In this document: positions 45,289 to 58,138 of the stretch, piece after piece
Layout of the letters: each line of letters starts with the position of its first letter
Position numbering within the stretch: the first letter of the stretch is position 1
Assembly (NCBI RefSeq): GCF_037975245.1
Contig: NC_092561.1
Span: 12,151,001 to 12,215,000 of the forward strand
From: Apostichopus japonicus
Lineage: Eukaryota > Echinodermata > Holothuroidea > Aspidochirotida > Stichopodidae
Length of the DNA: 64,000 nucleotides
Direction: 5' to 3'
The notes under the pieces: model-generated
Databases searched by the model: none
Seen by the model: only the letters and a program-made list of their open reading frames with translations
What the model was told of the DNA's origin: nothing
Made by a program: the position numbers and the translations under genes

Positions 45289-45609
45289 ATCATGGGGGCC
45301 GGGGGGGACATGTCCCCCCAATATTTTAGGTGGGGGGATATAGTATCTAATATCCCCCCCAATATTTGGTGGCATAGTTTTTTTTAAGCATATGTTTTGT
45401 ATTTTTTTATGATATCGCTAGTAATTTCAATATAGGAAATGCTTAGATGCAACTTACAAGGCCTGGGAAGTGCCATTTCCAGCGATCTGGGAGGCATTTT
45501 CGACCAAAATTTTCTTTTGCGCTTCGCGCCAACTTATGGTGGCGCTACGCTTAGAAAGTCTGGGTACAAACTTTGCCCCTCCCTTGGCAAATTCTTCGCA
45601 AGGCGCCTG
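45289..45609 (-). mobile_element. GCGTAGCC MITE variant, reverse orientation
   Basis: The right part (CTTACAAGGCCTGGGAAGTG, CCATTTCCAGCGATCTGGG, CAACTTATGGTGGCGCTACG) is the reverse of the 3055-3339 element. The left part carries GGGGGGACATGTCCCCCC and CCCCCAATATTT, a different G/C-run end. The right tip, GCAAGGCGCCTG, is degraded. Confidence 0.75.
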
Positions 45610-46079
45610 TCTAACAGTGTCACAATTTGTTACTATATATGACAGAAAGTAGTTTTTCCTTCTTTTTTTTCTCGAAATGAATAGCTAGACGGACCGCATC
45701 CGTAATGAAATTTGGTTTGCATCTTGTGTATGAGTGTAAGTACGTACAATCACATATATGATCCACATCGATATGGGTTCACTGGGTTTCCATTTGGCCT
45801 GTTTCCTATAAGATTTCTAACCGCAGGTGCGTAGCCAAGGAGGGGGGGGGTGGAGACCGCCCTCCCCCTCGAGCATACTTTTTGGGTATTTTCTATGATA
45901 TCGAAGTTTTATAGTAGCCGTTATAAGAGGTTTTAATATTTTTACACCAATAATTTAACTGTGTCTGAATTTTCGCAAATATCATACTTCCCTCTACTCG
46001 TGCAATTTTGACCGGTCTGTTAGGGTTTGAGGGGGGTTTTTCTATATTGGTTGTCCATAGATGAAATTTGTGCAACATT
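45610..46079. other. Spacer with a short GCGTAGCC-like tip
   Basis: CAGGTGCGTAGCCAAGG followed by a G-run at 45826-45851 is an isolated tip of the MITE superfamily. The rest is unassigned. Confidence 0.45.
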
Positions 46080-46480
46080 ATGGGTATGTTTTGAAGTGAA
46101 TTTATTATTCAAATTCTGAACAAATAATGGGCTTAAAACCTTGAAAAGTGGGACTGACGGGTATTGTGGGGCGTTACGTAGAATTACCTACAAAAGCAAT
46201 GATCCACAGGAGATGCAATGAGGTCGAACATGATGTGTGACTGGTGACAATCTTGAAAAAAGGCTATGAATGAAAAAAAAAAACTATTAGGAAAAACTTG
46301 GTTCTCAGGCAAAAGTGTACATCTGGTTGGTCATTTTCAAGCCCGAGAAGTGCCATTTCCGGTGATCTGGGGGCTATCAAAACCAGAAATTTTCTTGTAC
46401 GCTGCGCGCCAACCAATGGTGGCGCTCCGCTTTGATAGTAATTCGCCTGCATCCAAGCAAATGTCCCCCCCAATATTTGA
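46080..46480 (-). mobile_element. Family Y element, reverse copy
   Basis: Matches 30405-30830 in reverse: TGGGTATGTTTTGAAGTGAA, GCAATGATCCACAGGAGATG, TGTGTGACTGGTGACAATC, GTGCCATTTCCGGTGATCTG and GCGCGCCAACCAATGGTGG. It ends in CATCCAAGCAAATGTCCCCC. The short ORFs seen here on both strands are shadows of the repeat. Confidence 0.7.
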
Positions 46481-46559
46481 AACAGATCGCCACTCCTGAC
46501 CATTGCCAATTCTAATCGCCGTCATGACGGCGTGTGAGCGTCTATTGTCCATTCATTGA

Positions 46560-49500
46560 AATCAGCCAAGCATGACCACAGCTCGACTGCCTCTCTCTTA
46601 GTAATATGCAGAGTGGGCGGAGCTTGAGTGTGCTTCCAGGTTTAGAGTGCTTCTACGGGCAGCAGTGGTTGCTAGCTTCCTTTTGTTAGCATTACAATAG
46701 GCCTTGCCGATTTAGACTTTTGGATATCGGTTGAGTACGCTCTTAAGAACAGCGTTAAGATTAACTTTTCCGACAAACCTCAACTGTACGTTTATGCACC
46801 GTTATGGATGGAACCATTCAGAATTGAATAGGCTAGGCCTAGTCGTATGAATGTTATGGTTACATGAGGAGTCTTGGCCTAGGCTTAAGAATTATAGGGA
46901 TCGTTGCAACTACATTTACCTCCATGCATTCAACCCCCATGCCAGAGGTTTATAAAATCTTTCTATTTCTCACTTCATATTTCAAATTTATATATGCGAA
47001 TTCGAAACAAAAATCACCAATAAGTAAAACAACATCACAATTTGTTATCCAGTAACAGCTTACGCTGCAGTAATCATTGACTTATTGTTTTTTTTGTGAA
47101 CGTTACTTTTGTAGTGCAAATGCATACTGATATTGTGATATATATGTGCACAAAACATGGTTAGGCCAGATTCACATTTTCGTAACGATCAATAGTTCCG
47201 TGCAAATGTTTATGAACTCGAGCCATCTTTCTTTTCTTTTTGTGTTGAGGTAAATCATGTGAAAGCTAATTCTGGCCTTTTGATAGCGTAAGTTGGAAGA
47301 TAAATATATTATTTTAAAGATCGACAGCTATGCAGTGAGTCTTTTCAACATGTGCATATATCATCCAAGCAGCGCACACACGCTATTTTCTACCGGGGCT
47401 TTCCCGATACGGCCAACATTACCACCTTGGAAAAAGTCAACGCAGTGGGCAGAGAAATTATTGTTCGTAACTGAAGTCTTGAAGAGCAATATTTTGAGTG
47501 GAACGACTTATCGCGGGGGGTTAAGTTAAAAACACCTTCAAGTAAAAAATCTTTCATAGTTTCCAAAATGAAAACAAATGAAATGGAAAACCTAAATACA
47601 ATAATATTATTCTAGCAGATATGCGGACTTTGTGTGCGTACAATTGTTCCAACAACTCTGGAAAAAACTGTTTGCACACTTTACCCAAAAGAAATATTTA
47701 ACCCCTAGCACAAAATGGTCGGTGGGCTCGAGACATGCTGAAAATAGTTTAGTTGGAATTTGATGTCCGATGGACTTGACGTAGATGTAAAAACTTTTCT
47801 TGGCAAGTTGCCAACAAGAAATTCCACTGCAGTGTATTTTGCTAGTAATGCATCAAAGAAGTTAGTGCTAACCCAAACGATTGTCGCGGGAAATCCGAAA
47901 AGTGAATCACGTATTTTTCTCTTATTCACCATTATTTGTTGTTTATTTCGGACCATTGTCTGAATAATGACGTGTAACGAAAACTCGCCAGTAATACAAA
48001 AGTATGCTATCTTTAAAAGAATACCACCGTAACTTGTTTATAATTACTGTAGAATGTTACCAGATTGATGTAAGGAAATCATAACAACTAGAAACTACTC
48101 CAATATGTTTTTTTTTTTTTTTTTCATATGAAAAATTTGTATTCACTTGTTCATCATTGATTTGAGCAAAATGTTAGACCGTATTCCGAGACGGACCTGT
48201 TTACAATGTAACAACCTATTGTTAGGCTTATTGCGACAGCTATGGATTAGAGGCATATCAGCAATTCTGCTGAAATTAAATTATTTTTGAGGGCATCGCA
48301 GCAAACATCAGAAGGTCACGGTCAGCAAAAATGTTTTTTTCCTTGGAACATAAATCCAAAAAAGTTGGATTTTCCGCCGCGGAACGCATTGTAAGGGGAT
48401 GTCGGGGGGGGGGGGTGTGTGCCCCCCTCAGAAGCTGAAGCTTTTTGAAAATAGAAGACCCAATTGACGCGATTTGGTGGCCCATTTTTACAGTGATTGC
48501 CGGTGTACTAAACATGTGTTAAACCATGTTACGGTAGCACATGAGTCGTTTTGTTGCAACATGAATCCCGGTATAGTAAATGCAACCGGTATTTTCCTCA
48601 ACTTTCATCTATGGTTTTAAAGCACTTAGTTACGAGACTGTCAATGTCATACATTCAATATGCATAGCCTAGGCTAAGTATGTACATACTCTAACACGCA
48701 CAGTTTTAAAAAATATAAAAAATAACACGCTATATTAGGGCCTTTGTTTTTAACATACACTTCCAAAAGAAAAGTGCAAACCTTGGAAAAAAGCAACCGA
48801 CACCATCCTTCATTCATACTCGACATAAGATATTAGATTATCACGATCGCACATGGATTAAACTAGTAATCCGTTCACAAAAAGACATTGGGGGTTCCCA
48901 AATGAAAAGTTTTTAACTATCAACAATACACCACGTGTTTGGAACTTCAGACAATAAGAATGTTACATAGGGGCTACGTAAATACGGGATTATAAACTAC
49001 ATACATAAGAATAGTACAGATTTATTCATATCGTTAATCGGCTGTTGTTAACTCCAGAAAATATACTTTCCATACGTACAATATCAATCTTTCGTACAAA
49101 AAATCTTAAAAATTAAAAAGTGGCTAAAGATTACTATAAATGACATCGTGGAACCCCTGCATTAATAAACGAATCCATTTCATTACAGCATCAACTCTCA
49201 AGTACCGCACTGCAGAGTGTACCAGTACCGTACCCTAGGCTATAATAATATACAGTCCTCTAAGAAGATGGATTTAAACTGGATATACTCCCTGCGGTTT
49301 TGGCTCAAAATTTATTAAATCATTGTAATTATTATAACAAAATGAGGTGAAATGCATAAGGGTAAGATTTTGTACATGGGAACCTTCACAATCATCGTTT
49401 GAATGGAAATAAATAACGAAAACTTCAGAATAACCTTGAAGTCCCGTAACATGCTGAGCCCAAGTAACATTCGATATTTGGTGTAGCCTAGGTCACTTAG

Positions 49501-49683
49501 TGCATGTAGGCCTATATTGACCTGCAGATAGTGACTGACGGTAAATCGGTAATAATAGAGTTTAATGCGTTAATTTAATGGTTCACATATATGATACACG
49601 TCTTATTTCTTTTCATTTTTCCCTTTCCATCTTTCTTTCTTCCTCCCTTTTCATGTTTTTGCTGTCTGTTTTTTTTTTTTTAC
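46560..49683. other. Long spacer, no gene supported
   Basis: 47760-47910 has a plus-strand frame with coding-like composition (DVDVKTFLGKLPTRNSTAVY), but it is open on both strands and lacks splice signals. T-run at 48108-48124, G-run at 48404. Otherwise unique-looking. Confidence 0.35.
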
Positions 49684-50360
49684 CAGGGTAGGAATTAAGA
49701 TTTGGCATTGGGGGGCTATTTTGGAGGAGGAAAAAATCCATTAAAAGTTTAATCGCAAATATTTGCGATCGTTTAGCAAATAACGGCGAGCCACCGAATA
49801 TACTACGAAAACCAATAACCCATCAACTGAAATAGAAAACACAGGTTTACTTCCGCTGTAGGTGCCCTTTCCTTAAATCATATATTTTTTCGTGTGTGGA
49901 TAAAATCACTCACCACCAACGAAACCATTATACCGCTGAAAACTTTCCAACTGATTGAAAGTTGTAAACAAAGCTACTCATTTTTTTTTTGACAAACCAA
50001 TGGTTAGGCTACATTTCCTATTGACTTAGTTTGGTTGCTAGGCTAACATGTGGTCGAAGATTGCAGTGTTTCATGGATATTTTGATTTTTTATTTGCGAC
50101 ACAGCTTGAGTGAATAAACAGATGGCTAGGCTAGATTTCCATTGGGCTTAGTGTGAAGTTAGGCTACCATGTGGTCAGGGATTTCTGGGGATTTTAGGTT
50201 ATTGTTGCTGGTACTGAAAATTGCTAAGTGGAGACCGTAATTTGCCAGTAACTTTGCGTGAAGTTCCCGGTGATTGTGCGCGACCCTCCCGCACTGCTTC
50301 AAATTTTATGCGGGATTGTGATTACTGTTTGCGCGATTCGCGCTTCTACTGCAAACCCTA
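49684..50360 (-). mobile_element. E2-type hAT-like element, 677 bp, both tips present
   Basis: Left tip CAGGGTAGGAATTAAG; right tip, read inward, TAGGGTTTGCAGTAG. The interior holds one or two subrepeats (CCAATGGTTAGGCTACATTT, GACTTAGTTTGG) and GTGCGCGACCCTCCCG. I could not find a matching 8-bp flank. Confidence 0.65.
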
Positions 50361-51526
50361 GCATGTCACAATGAATTTTACACAGATATCTGATATTGCC
50401 AGGGCGATTTTCTTATACTTCTTTTTTCTTTTTCGCACTCTCAATTGTGATTTAGTATGGCCAACCATATCATATTCTTTAGTATCAGTGGTTCGATCAT
50501 AGGCGAAAGTCAACTTGAAGCCAGTTCAAAATGCTAGTCACGTTTTCTTCCACGAACAGTCTGTGTAAATCATCTCTTTAATTGCACGTACAGAACGAAT
50601 GGGTTTTGTTAGTGTGCGGACCTTGTTAACGTTGTCAATTCTTCTGTTCGAAATTAGTAAGAAAACAACCGATAGATATCAACCGGGTATTTGAAGTCAC
50701 TGATATCTTGATTTAAGTCAGTTTGCTGAATTATTTGATCTCAGTCATGAATTTTGGTGATCATTCATCAATCACTTTGACAGTTACAAAAATATTCGTA
50801 GGTCACTGGGGCCTAACTAATTACTATTTAACTTGACTGTACAAACTTGATTCAACGTCCAGAGATGTTCTTATTATGTTGGTTTTGCTGAATCACGATG
50901 AGTGGAACATTAAGGTTTTATTTGTTAGGTAATATTTGAGAAATATGGCAGTGTTATGTTATGTTAAAAAAACTTCCAAATTCATCATAGCCATATATGG
51001 GCAGCTAGCCGCCATTTTGGTTCTTGGCACAGCCGTATGCACATTTGGTCGCTGCCAACAAACAGAAAACCAAAGCTTATATCAAATTGTACTCATTTTC
51101 ACTCAAATCAAGTATTCCCTAAAAAATTGAGCAAAATCCAAAAACTAAGCACTTTTTTGGCACATGGAAGACGGCCTATGTATAGCCTAGTATTTAGGAT
51201 ATGCACTAGGCCATAGCGCACAGTTGATTCCAGTGTTAGATCAGGCATATGTTCGTGTATTTAGCCTAGGTTAGGCCCAGTCCTTCAGAATGAAATGCAA
51301 GCATCTAGAGATAAACATTTCAGAAGTGTTCAAACGATTAACTGAATCGGAATCAGCCCGTTTATTGCATAATCGGAACATAATTGGAATCGGTAAAAAT
51401 TACGTGGAATACCAGTTCTTCTTCCAGTATAGTGCTAACTTCAACTTTGAAGACTTATGCACTTGATTGACACGTTGGCTATGTGGACATCAGTCTAACT
51501 GGATTAGGTTTTACAAAGATTCTGCA
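50361..51526. other. Non-coding spacer
   Basis: No gene or repeat recognised up to the hAT target duplication. Confidence 0.4.
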
Positions 51527-52444
51527 GATTGGGCCAAGGACGTAGCCAGGGGGGGGGAGCAGGGGGAGCGACCGCTCCCCCCCTTTCAGTTTCGATTTTT
51601 TTTTAAACTGTTTTATTAGCATGGTATTTTGTCAGTGCTCTTTTGATCTTGAATACTCGTCAGCTCCGTTAACTTGATTATAATCGTAGTAACATTCAGG
51701 CCTACTGCATTCAGCTACTTACTTAGTTTTGCAGATGCAATTAGCTAAATTTAGCCTATAGCCTATTACAAGCCTTCAGTTGGCCACTGCATAATAAAAT
51801 ACATACAGCCTAGGGATTTGCTCAATAACAACTCCCTGTATAGCCTACCTAACCGCACTCGATGGAGTGTCACGAACCGTACGCACAACGCGTTCTCATC
51901 TTTTCTATTGTTCGTCATAAGTTGTTGCACGCACAGCATGTTAAGTAGCTACGCTAGCAATCGCACGTGATACGCGCTTCCTATAAATAATTGTTACACT
52001 ACTATAACGAAATTTGTTTTTAGACCACTGCACATCTGGCTGTCTATAACTCAGCGAGTGTCAGTGGTACAACTTTGAACTTTACGATATAGCGATTTCA
52101 AGTCAACGTCATCATCTACAGAAAATTTAATCTGATATTTTTAAAATTTACGGAATAATGGATCGAAAGAGAAAGGATCATGAAGCGGACAGGTATGAAG
52201 TAGGCTAAGGGGCAAATGGGCATGGCGGACATCTAGGCCTATCAATGGCGTCTCAGATACCCTCGGCACAGAGCGCGTGCTGCGTCGTTGCAAAAAGGGA
52301 AATATTTTCCTGGCGCACTGAGATATAGTAATAGATTTAACGTAACCCACCCCGCTATGCCCAGCCTGTGAGAAACGTCAGGGCATTAGCCTGGATAAAA
52401 ATCGTAGTTGGGGGGGGGCGGTAAGAAATGTATATAAAATCAAA

Positions 52445-52686
52445 GTGGCTATTTTTACGACTAGGAGTAACAATAATTTCCGGTTACCCATGCGCAGTTG
52501 CTTTAACGTGGCTATTTTTACGACCAGGAGTAACAATAATTTCCGGTAAGGGTTTAGGGTTAGGGTTACCCCTTCTGCATGCGCAGTTGCTTTATTTACT
52601 TTAATGCGCATGCGTAACCGGAAATTCGCCGATGTCGTAAGAATAGTTTATAAATAATTGTTACTCCTGGTCATAAGAATAGCCAC
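52445..52686. mobile_element. Small inverted-repeat element with internal 63-bp duplication
   Basis: Left GTGGCTATTTTTACGAC then AGGAGTAACAATAATTTCC; right end inverted, GTGGCTATTCTTATGACC then AGGAGTAACAATTATT. The left end is duplicated at 63-bp spacing (52445 and 52508). The centre holds GGGTTTAGGGTTAGGGTTAC, resembling the TTAGGG telomere repeat, and TGCGCATGCGTAACCGG words. No clear target duplication. Confidence 0.6.
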
Positions 52687-53272
52687 GGCCATACAAAATT
52701 TGGGTCTTTATTTGTAGCCTACGAGTTCAATGGGAGTATGGGACTACATAGTTGATGTGTAAAGCAGGTCTTCTTGCTCTCCTGGATGATGGATCGGCCC
52801 CGAGATAAGCGTGTGGGGGCCGGTTGGGGGGTTATTTATTCACAAGCACTATTCTACCAATAATAAAACCACTACATTTTTAATAGGGGGGGGTGTTATA
52901 TTATTCCAGACCCTTGGCCAGCTGAAGTATTGGTGATGAAAGCATCGGCATGACGGCACTAGGATGTTCCTGAAAGGGGGGTGGGGTTGTCCCTGTCAGG
53001 GGGCCAGACAAGCATGACTGCACAAAGTTCACAAACTGTTTATCGTATGTAGCTGTTATTTTCCCCAACATAATGTAAGACGGAGGGAGGAGGGGTTCTC
53101 CGTGAATGTGTCATGGTACTTTCGCTCCCCCGGATCGCTTCCTCAATCACAAAGGTAAATAAGGTATTTTAATGTACTGGTTCCTCCTGTCCAGTAGACA
53201 TCCTCTCTGTGTTTTTGTGCCCGATTTGATGTGGCCAAATGTGGTTCATGTTAACTTAATTTAGCTGACCCC

Positions 53273-56106
53273 ATGTTATCCCAAACAAATTCTGTGAGTG
53301 GGACCTCTGCATTCTGTTCCCCCCCCCCCCCTCTCTGGCTACTGACGCAACACGCCATTGAATGGATGTCCCTTTTATCTATCATCTCAATTAACAGAGT
53401 CAATGGTAGATGGCCCCCACGGTTTAGAAGAGGAAGTATCAGTGACTGTACTGACAAACCACCACCAAATAAAACAGTAAGACTGAAACAGACAACACTT
53501 AGTTTCAAACCAATTGAGTCTGCTGAACCATGTATTCCATCGTCAACCCAAACACGACCAGAAAGAACAGTTGCTTCTAAGGAGAAAGGAACACCATCCT
53601 CAAATCCAAACGCATCTGCCAATCAAGAGCCTTCTACTTCCTTTGATTCATCAACTTTATCTACAGGAATTATTGAGAAACCGCCACAACCAATAGGCCT
53701 AATGGATACTCCTAGACCTATCATACTAGGTAGCTCTAGCATGTCACCTGATTATGATATTGGCAAATTTTCATTGGGCAAACCTAAGGCTACAGATTTT
53801 ACAAAAGCATACATATTGAAAACAAAGTGGAAAGGACAAGCAGGATTTGAGTGGCCATTCTCCTGCAGAAAAGATGGCACCAATCGATATTTGCGCCAAA
53901 GTCATCTTGATAAGATTTCTGACTTTGCATATAGTAAAACAGTTGGTGGAATTCTTTGTAAAGCCTGTGTATTAGTTGGGATACATGAGACCCACTTCCG
54001 TATGGATGCTACTCTGGGTAAATTAGTAACGAAAGCATTAACCAGGTATGATAGAATTACTGGTGCTACAGGTGATCTCAAGAAACATATTAATACTGAA
54101 TATCACAAATATGCGGCATGTAGATGTCATGAATTTTTCTCAAATTACCACAAGAGCACAAATGTCTACAAATCGATGAATTCCCATCATGAGAAGGTAT
54201 GTAAGCAGAATAGAAAGCGACTTGAACCACTTGTTAAAACTGATTTTTTGTGGTCAGAACAACATAGCTCTCAGAGGTAGAGATGATAGCGGACCTATGG
54301 ATGTTGACGAAACGAAAGACGGGGAAGGAAATTTCAGGCGTCTTTTACGGTACCGAATTGAATCTGGGGATACGGAACTAAGAGAACAGATTGTTAGTGC
54401 TCCAAGAAACGCCTGTTATACATATGGAGATATCCAGAATCAACTAATTAGTGGTGTTGGAGCAGAAATAAAAGAGAAAATCATAAACCGTGTGAAAGAG
54501 TCTGGTTTCTACACCATAATGGCGGATGAAACAACAGATATATCTTCAACTGAACAGCTCTCGGTATGTTTGAGGTATTACCACAAGGAGAGTAATACAA
54601 TAAAAGAAGATTTCATATCATTTATTGAGGTACTCGAACATGAATATGGTGAAAAAAACAAAGAGGAATGTCCAGTCATCATAGAACCAAGTATACCCAA
54701 AACAATCGAAGAATATTTGGAGAGCTGCTATGAAGAAAATGAAACAACATACACTCTCGAAGAGCCAAGACTTACTGGAAACATCATTGGTAAAGCCATC
54801 ATCAGTGAGATTGAAACCAAGTGGTTTATCTCTCGAAGCTGCAATCGGACAAAGCTATGACGGAGCCAGTGTTATGAGCTCGGAATCTGTTGGTACATGC
54901 GCATATGTTAAGAATCATTGTCCATATGCAGAGTACTATCACTGCTCTGCACATGCCCTCAATTTGACCCTGCTTCATGCTTCAAAAATCCCTGCGGTTC
55001 GCAACATGATCAGTACAGTAAAAGAGATAACAAATTTCTTCTCAACTAGCAACAAAAAGAAAATAACACTAAAAATGGTTCATGACTTATCGCGAAAAAG
55101 CCAGGGAGGCGCCCTTCAATCACTATGTGAGACTAGATGGATTGAACGCATAACCGCTCTTGAGAATTTTGCATCTAACTACGTTACAATAGTGCAGGCC
55201 TTAATGGCAATCAGTCGGTGGAAAGACGCCTCTGCCAAATCAAAAGCAGCATGGCTAATTCAATCAATTACAGACAGCACATTTATAGTCAATTTGTTTA
55301 CTTGTGTTGTAATCACATCAAATATTGATCAACTATCCAAAAGGTTACAACAGAAAGGCACATGCTTGTCGAGTGCCATGGGCAATGTAAACAATATTAT
55401 GGCTGTTCTGGAAGATGACCGAAAGAACAGTAATCATAGATTTGAAGCAATTATGCAGTTGATTAACGATACCATCTCTCCACTCAAGCCTAACATCGAA
55501 CGTCCTCGAATCGCTAAGCCTACTGCAACATATTATTTCCGAGTTACTATTTTCACACCGTTCTTAGACACGGTTATACATCAAATGCATTTTCGCTTCA
55601 ACGACAAAACCCAGTTCTCGGTAACATTCGACATCTTACTGCTATCATCAAAATGCCTCAAGGACGATATGAAGGAAGAAAAATTTGCACAGCTCTGGAA
55701 AAAATATGCTGCAACTCTGCACGCAAACCAAGTTCAGCCTGACGACACAGCAGGCGTACATGCGTTAACACAGTACAGACAATGGGTGATGAAATGGAAA
55801 ATGGAGCCCTCTGAGAGTGTGCCTTCTGAGCACATGTCTGCAATACAACACTGCGATGTTGACATGTTTCCTTGCATTTATGGCTTACTCAATATTGCCA
55901 TCATCTTGCCTGTCTCCACAGCAACTGTTGAGCGATCCTTTTCATCCCTTAGGCTTCTCAAAACGTACCTTCGTAACAGATCATCTGAAACACGATTGAA
56001 TGGTTTGACAATGATGTACGTTCACCCTAATGAGAAGATTGACATTGAACGCGTAATTGAACGTTTCGTCAGTGACATCAACCGTCGCTTTAATACTATA
56101 ACTTAA
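53273..56106 (+). pseudogene. hAT transposase, TTF zinc finger + DUF4371 + hAT dimerisation domain, two frameshifts
   Basis: Catalyses cut-and-paste transposition of hAT elements. The first frame (to 54280) has a polar N-terminus with KQTTLSFKPIE, typical of the start of such proteins, then a TTF-type zinc-finger region (FEWPFSCRKDG, ILCKACVLV). The true start may be downstream of 53273, because an acceptor-like CAATTAACAG lies at 53398. The second frame (to 54860) carries the DUF4371 segment (NNIALRGRDD; IMADETTDISS, first catalytic Asp near 54525). The third frame (about 54830 to 56106) carries GQSYDGASVM (second Asp), YYHCSAHALNLTL, LCETRWIER and the C-terminal dimerisation block (STATVERSFSSLRLLKTYLR). 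Frameshifts lie near 54240, at a T6 run, and near 54820. There is no room for introns at either point, so they are mutations or sequencing errors. About 920 residues in all, somewhat longer than usual because of a ~35-residue insert near 54630-54760. Confidence 0.9.
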
Positions 56107-57974
56107 GAGTGGCAAGTGGTGGGCATTATTTATAACATACAGACATGTATAACACTCAATCATAGGTTTTAGGTATGGCGTGGACAATATAGTAGTGATG
56201 ATAGACGAAATAACAAAAGATTACCCCAATTATAGCACTTCTTGGGATTTTTCTCTTGTGGGGTATCTCCCACCTTAATTAAGAAGACGCATTAATATTC
56301 TTACAATAGTTTGTTGCTTTACATGCACCAACAAATGCCTTTGTTAACGTGTTATAGTTTTTTTTTCATAGTGGGGCTTACCGTATGTATATGGGCAATT
56401 GCTTTCAATAAACACTCCCAAGGTTTGTTATCCCATATCCAGATATCTGACAATTCGAACCAGTAACGATCAGGTCCAACTCCATCCCACTTTGAAGGAG
56501 CTCGGCGAGTTTTTTCTCTTAGCAAATTATCAACTTCTCTTAAATCTACTCTATTACCCTATAGTTCTGATCAAAGTTCAAACATAAAATATTTGATCAT
56601 CGATTTAATAATTGTTATAAACTAATGTGAAAGGTAGTGTATTACATCCACTGGGGCGGAATATTTAAACGAGAATCATTCATTTCGACTAGGTGTCACA
56701 CACAAGCTCACGTACTTAGCCTAAGCATATACGTTGTGGCTCTCCATTGTTTTAAACATTACCAGATATATTTGAAATTGCAACATTCTATGAGTGCCAC
56801 TCCCTTTTAATATATGCCCGGTATATCTACATGAAGGGCACTAGGTCTATGTTATGCAATGCTGGACGCATAATTATGCGTAATGATTTGATGCATTTTT
56901 ACTTCTCTCTAAGCATAAGAACCGTATAATCTGATAATTATGATGTGTAATTCTGCTACAAAATATGAAAGTTTATATTGTCCATCAGTTAAGTTCATCC
57001 AGACATTGGACAATAAACAAGAATCATCATACTAGAAAAAATTGTAAAAGAGCACTATGTTTGTTTTTCTGATATATTACGTAAAAGAACATATAACAGA
57101 ATTCAAACAGGAAACAAAATCTGCTGATAATATGATATAATATGACCAGGGGCGTAGCCAGTATATAGCACTGTAGGCCCAGGCCTACACTTTTTTGGCC
57201 AAGTTACCTTTTTAAAAAAAACCCATAATTCAAATCCATAAGCTTGCTGGGTGAGTTTAAGAGTCTAGACAAGAAAAACTATTGAAATGAACGTAGCAAG
57301 AATATGGCTAAATTAGGTGACCTATTCTTCTGTCATCTAGGCTGTCATTTCTATCGCGTGCCGTTTCATTCAACACTCTATCTGCCGAAAAAGACTAGAT
57401 TCCGATTTTGTCAGTTTTATAACATCTAGTTAAGAACCTGTCTACGGAAATAATATTTCAGTTGAGAAAACAGTTGAGAAATTTGCATCAGATGGCAATC
57501 GTCGGATAGCTTTCGCCTTCTCTTATAAGGCTAATTTAAACATTACTAGCTACAGTTGTATCAAAGACAATTACTGGCTATAGCTGTATGAAAGACATTT
57601 CTGGCCTATCTTTGTATCTACAAGTATCAGAAGTTGAAAATTAAGACTTGTACCTTGCTAATTTTAATTACATTATTTAGTATTGAATTACGTACTATTT
57701 TAACTCCTTTGATTTGGGGGTTTAAAAGTGATATTGAATGAGGTATCTCAAGTTAGCAAGAGGCCAGGGAACCAGAATGAACACTCGGGAAGGGCCGTTT
57801 CCGGCCATCTGGGGAGTTTGTAAAACCAAAAATTTTCTTGTACGCTCCGCGCCAACTGATGGTGGCGCTCCGCTCTGATAGTCATGCCTACGACTTTGAA
57901 GATCCATATCAATCGCAAAAAGTGTTCCCCCCCTTTTCAAATTCCTGGCTATGTCACTGGATTGGGCCCTAATA

Positions 57975-58138
57975 CAGTGGTGGAGCTAGGGGTATTGGTC
58001 AGGAGGGGCGAGAACGGTCTGTAGGGGCGCTTTCGACACTATCTAAGCGGAGCGCCACCACAGGTTGGCGCGTAGCGCACATTTTTTTTTTGAGTAAAGT
58101 TACTCCCTAGATCGCCAGAAATGAGCGCAATAAAAAAG
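57975..58138 (+). mobile_element. Fragment of GCGTAGCC-related hAT element
   Basis: CAGTGGTGGAGCTAGGGG tip, then CTATCTAAGCGGAGCGCCAC and GGTTGGCGCGTAGCGC, followed by a T-run and GATCGCCAGAAATG. It ends where the LINE sequence begins. Confidence 0.6.

Larger units (their letters stand above)
51535..57959 (+). mobile_element. Full-length hAT transposon, 6,425 bp
   Basis: Perfect 8-bp direct repeats GATTGGGC at 51527-51534 and 57960-57967. Left tip CAAGGACGTAGCCAGG with a G/C run; right tip, read inward, CAGTGACATAGCCAGG then AATTTG. It carries a hAT transposase gene at 53273-56106. The right 240 bp (57720-57959) are related to the interior of the short GCGTAGCC MITEs (GTGGCGCTCCGC, GGCCATCTGG), and the left G/C-run end matches their other end. 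A fold-back insert lies at 52445-52686, and another tip-like sequence, CAGGGGCGTAGCCAG, at 57150. The transposase frame is broken, so this copy is probably not autonomous now. Confidence 0.85.

Noticed and set aside
53251-53622. 123-codon minus-strand ORF
   Set aside because: Shadow of the transposase N-terminal coding frame.
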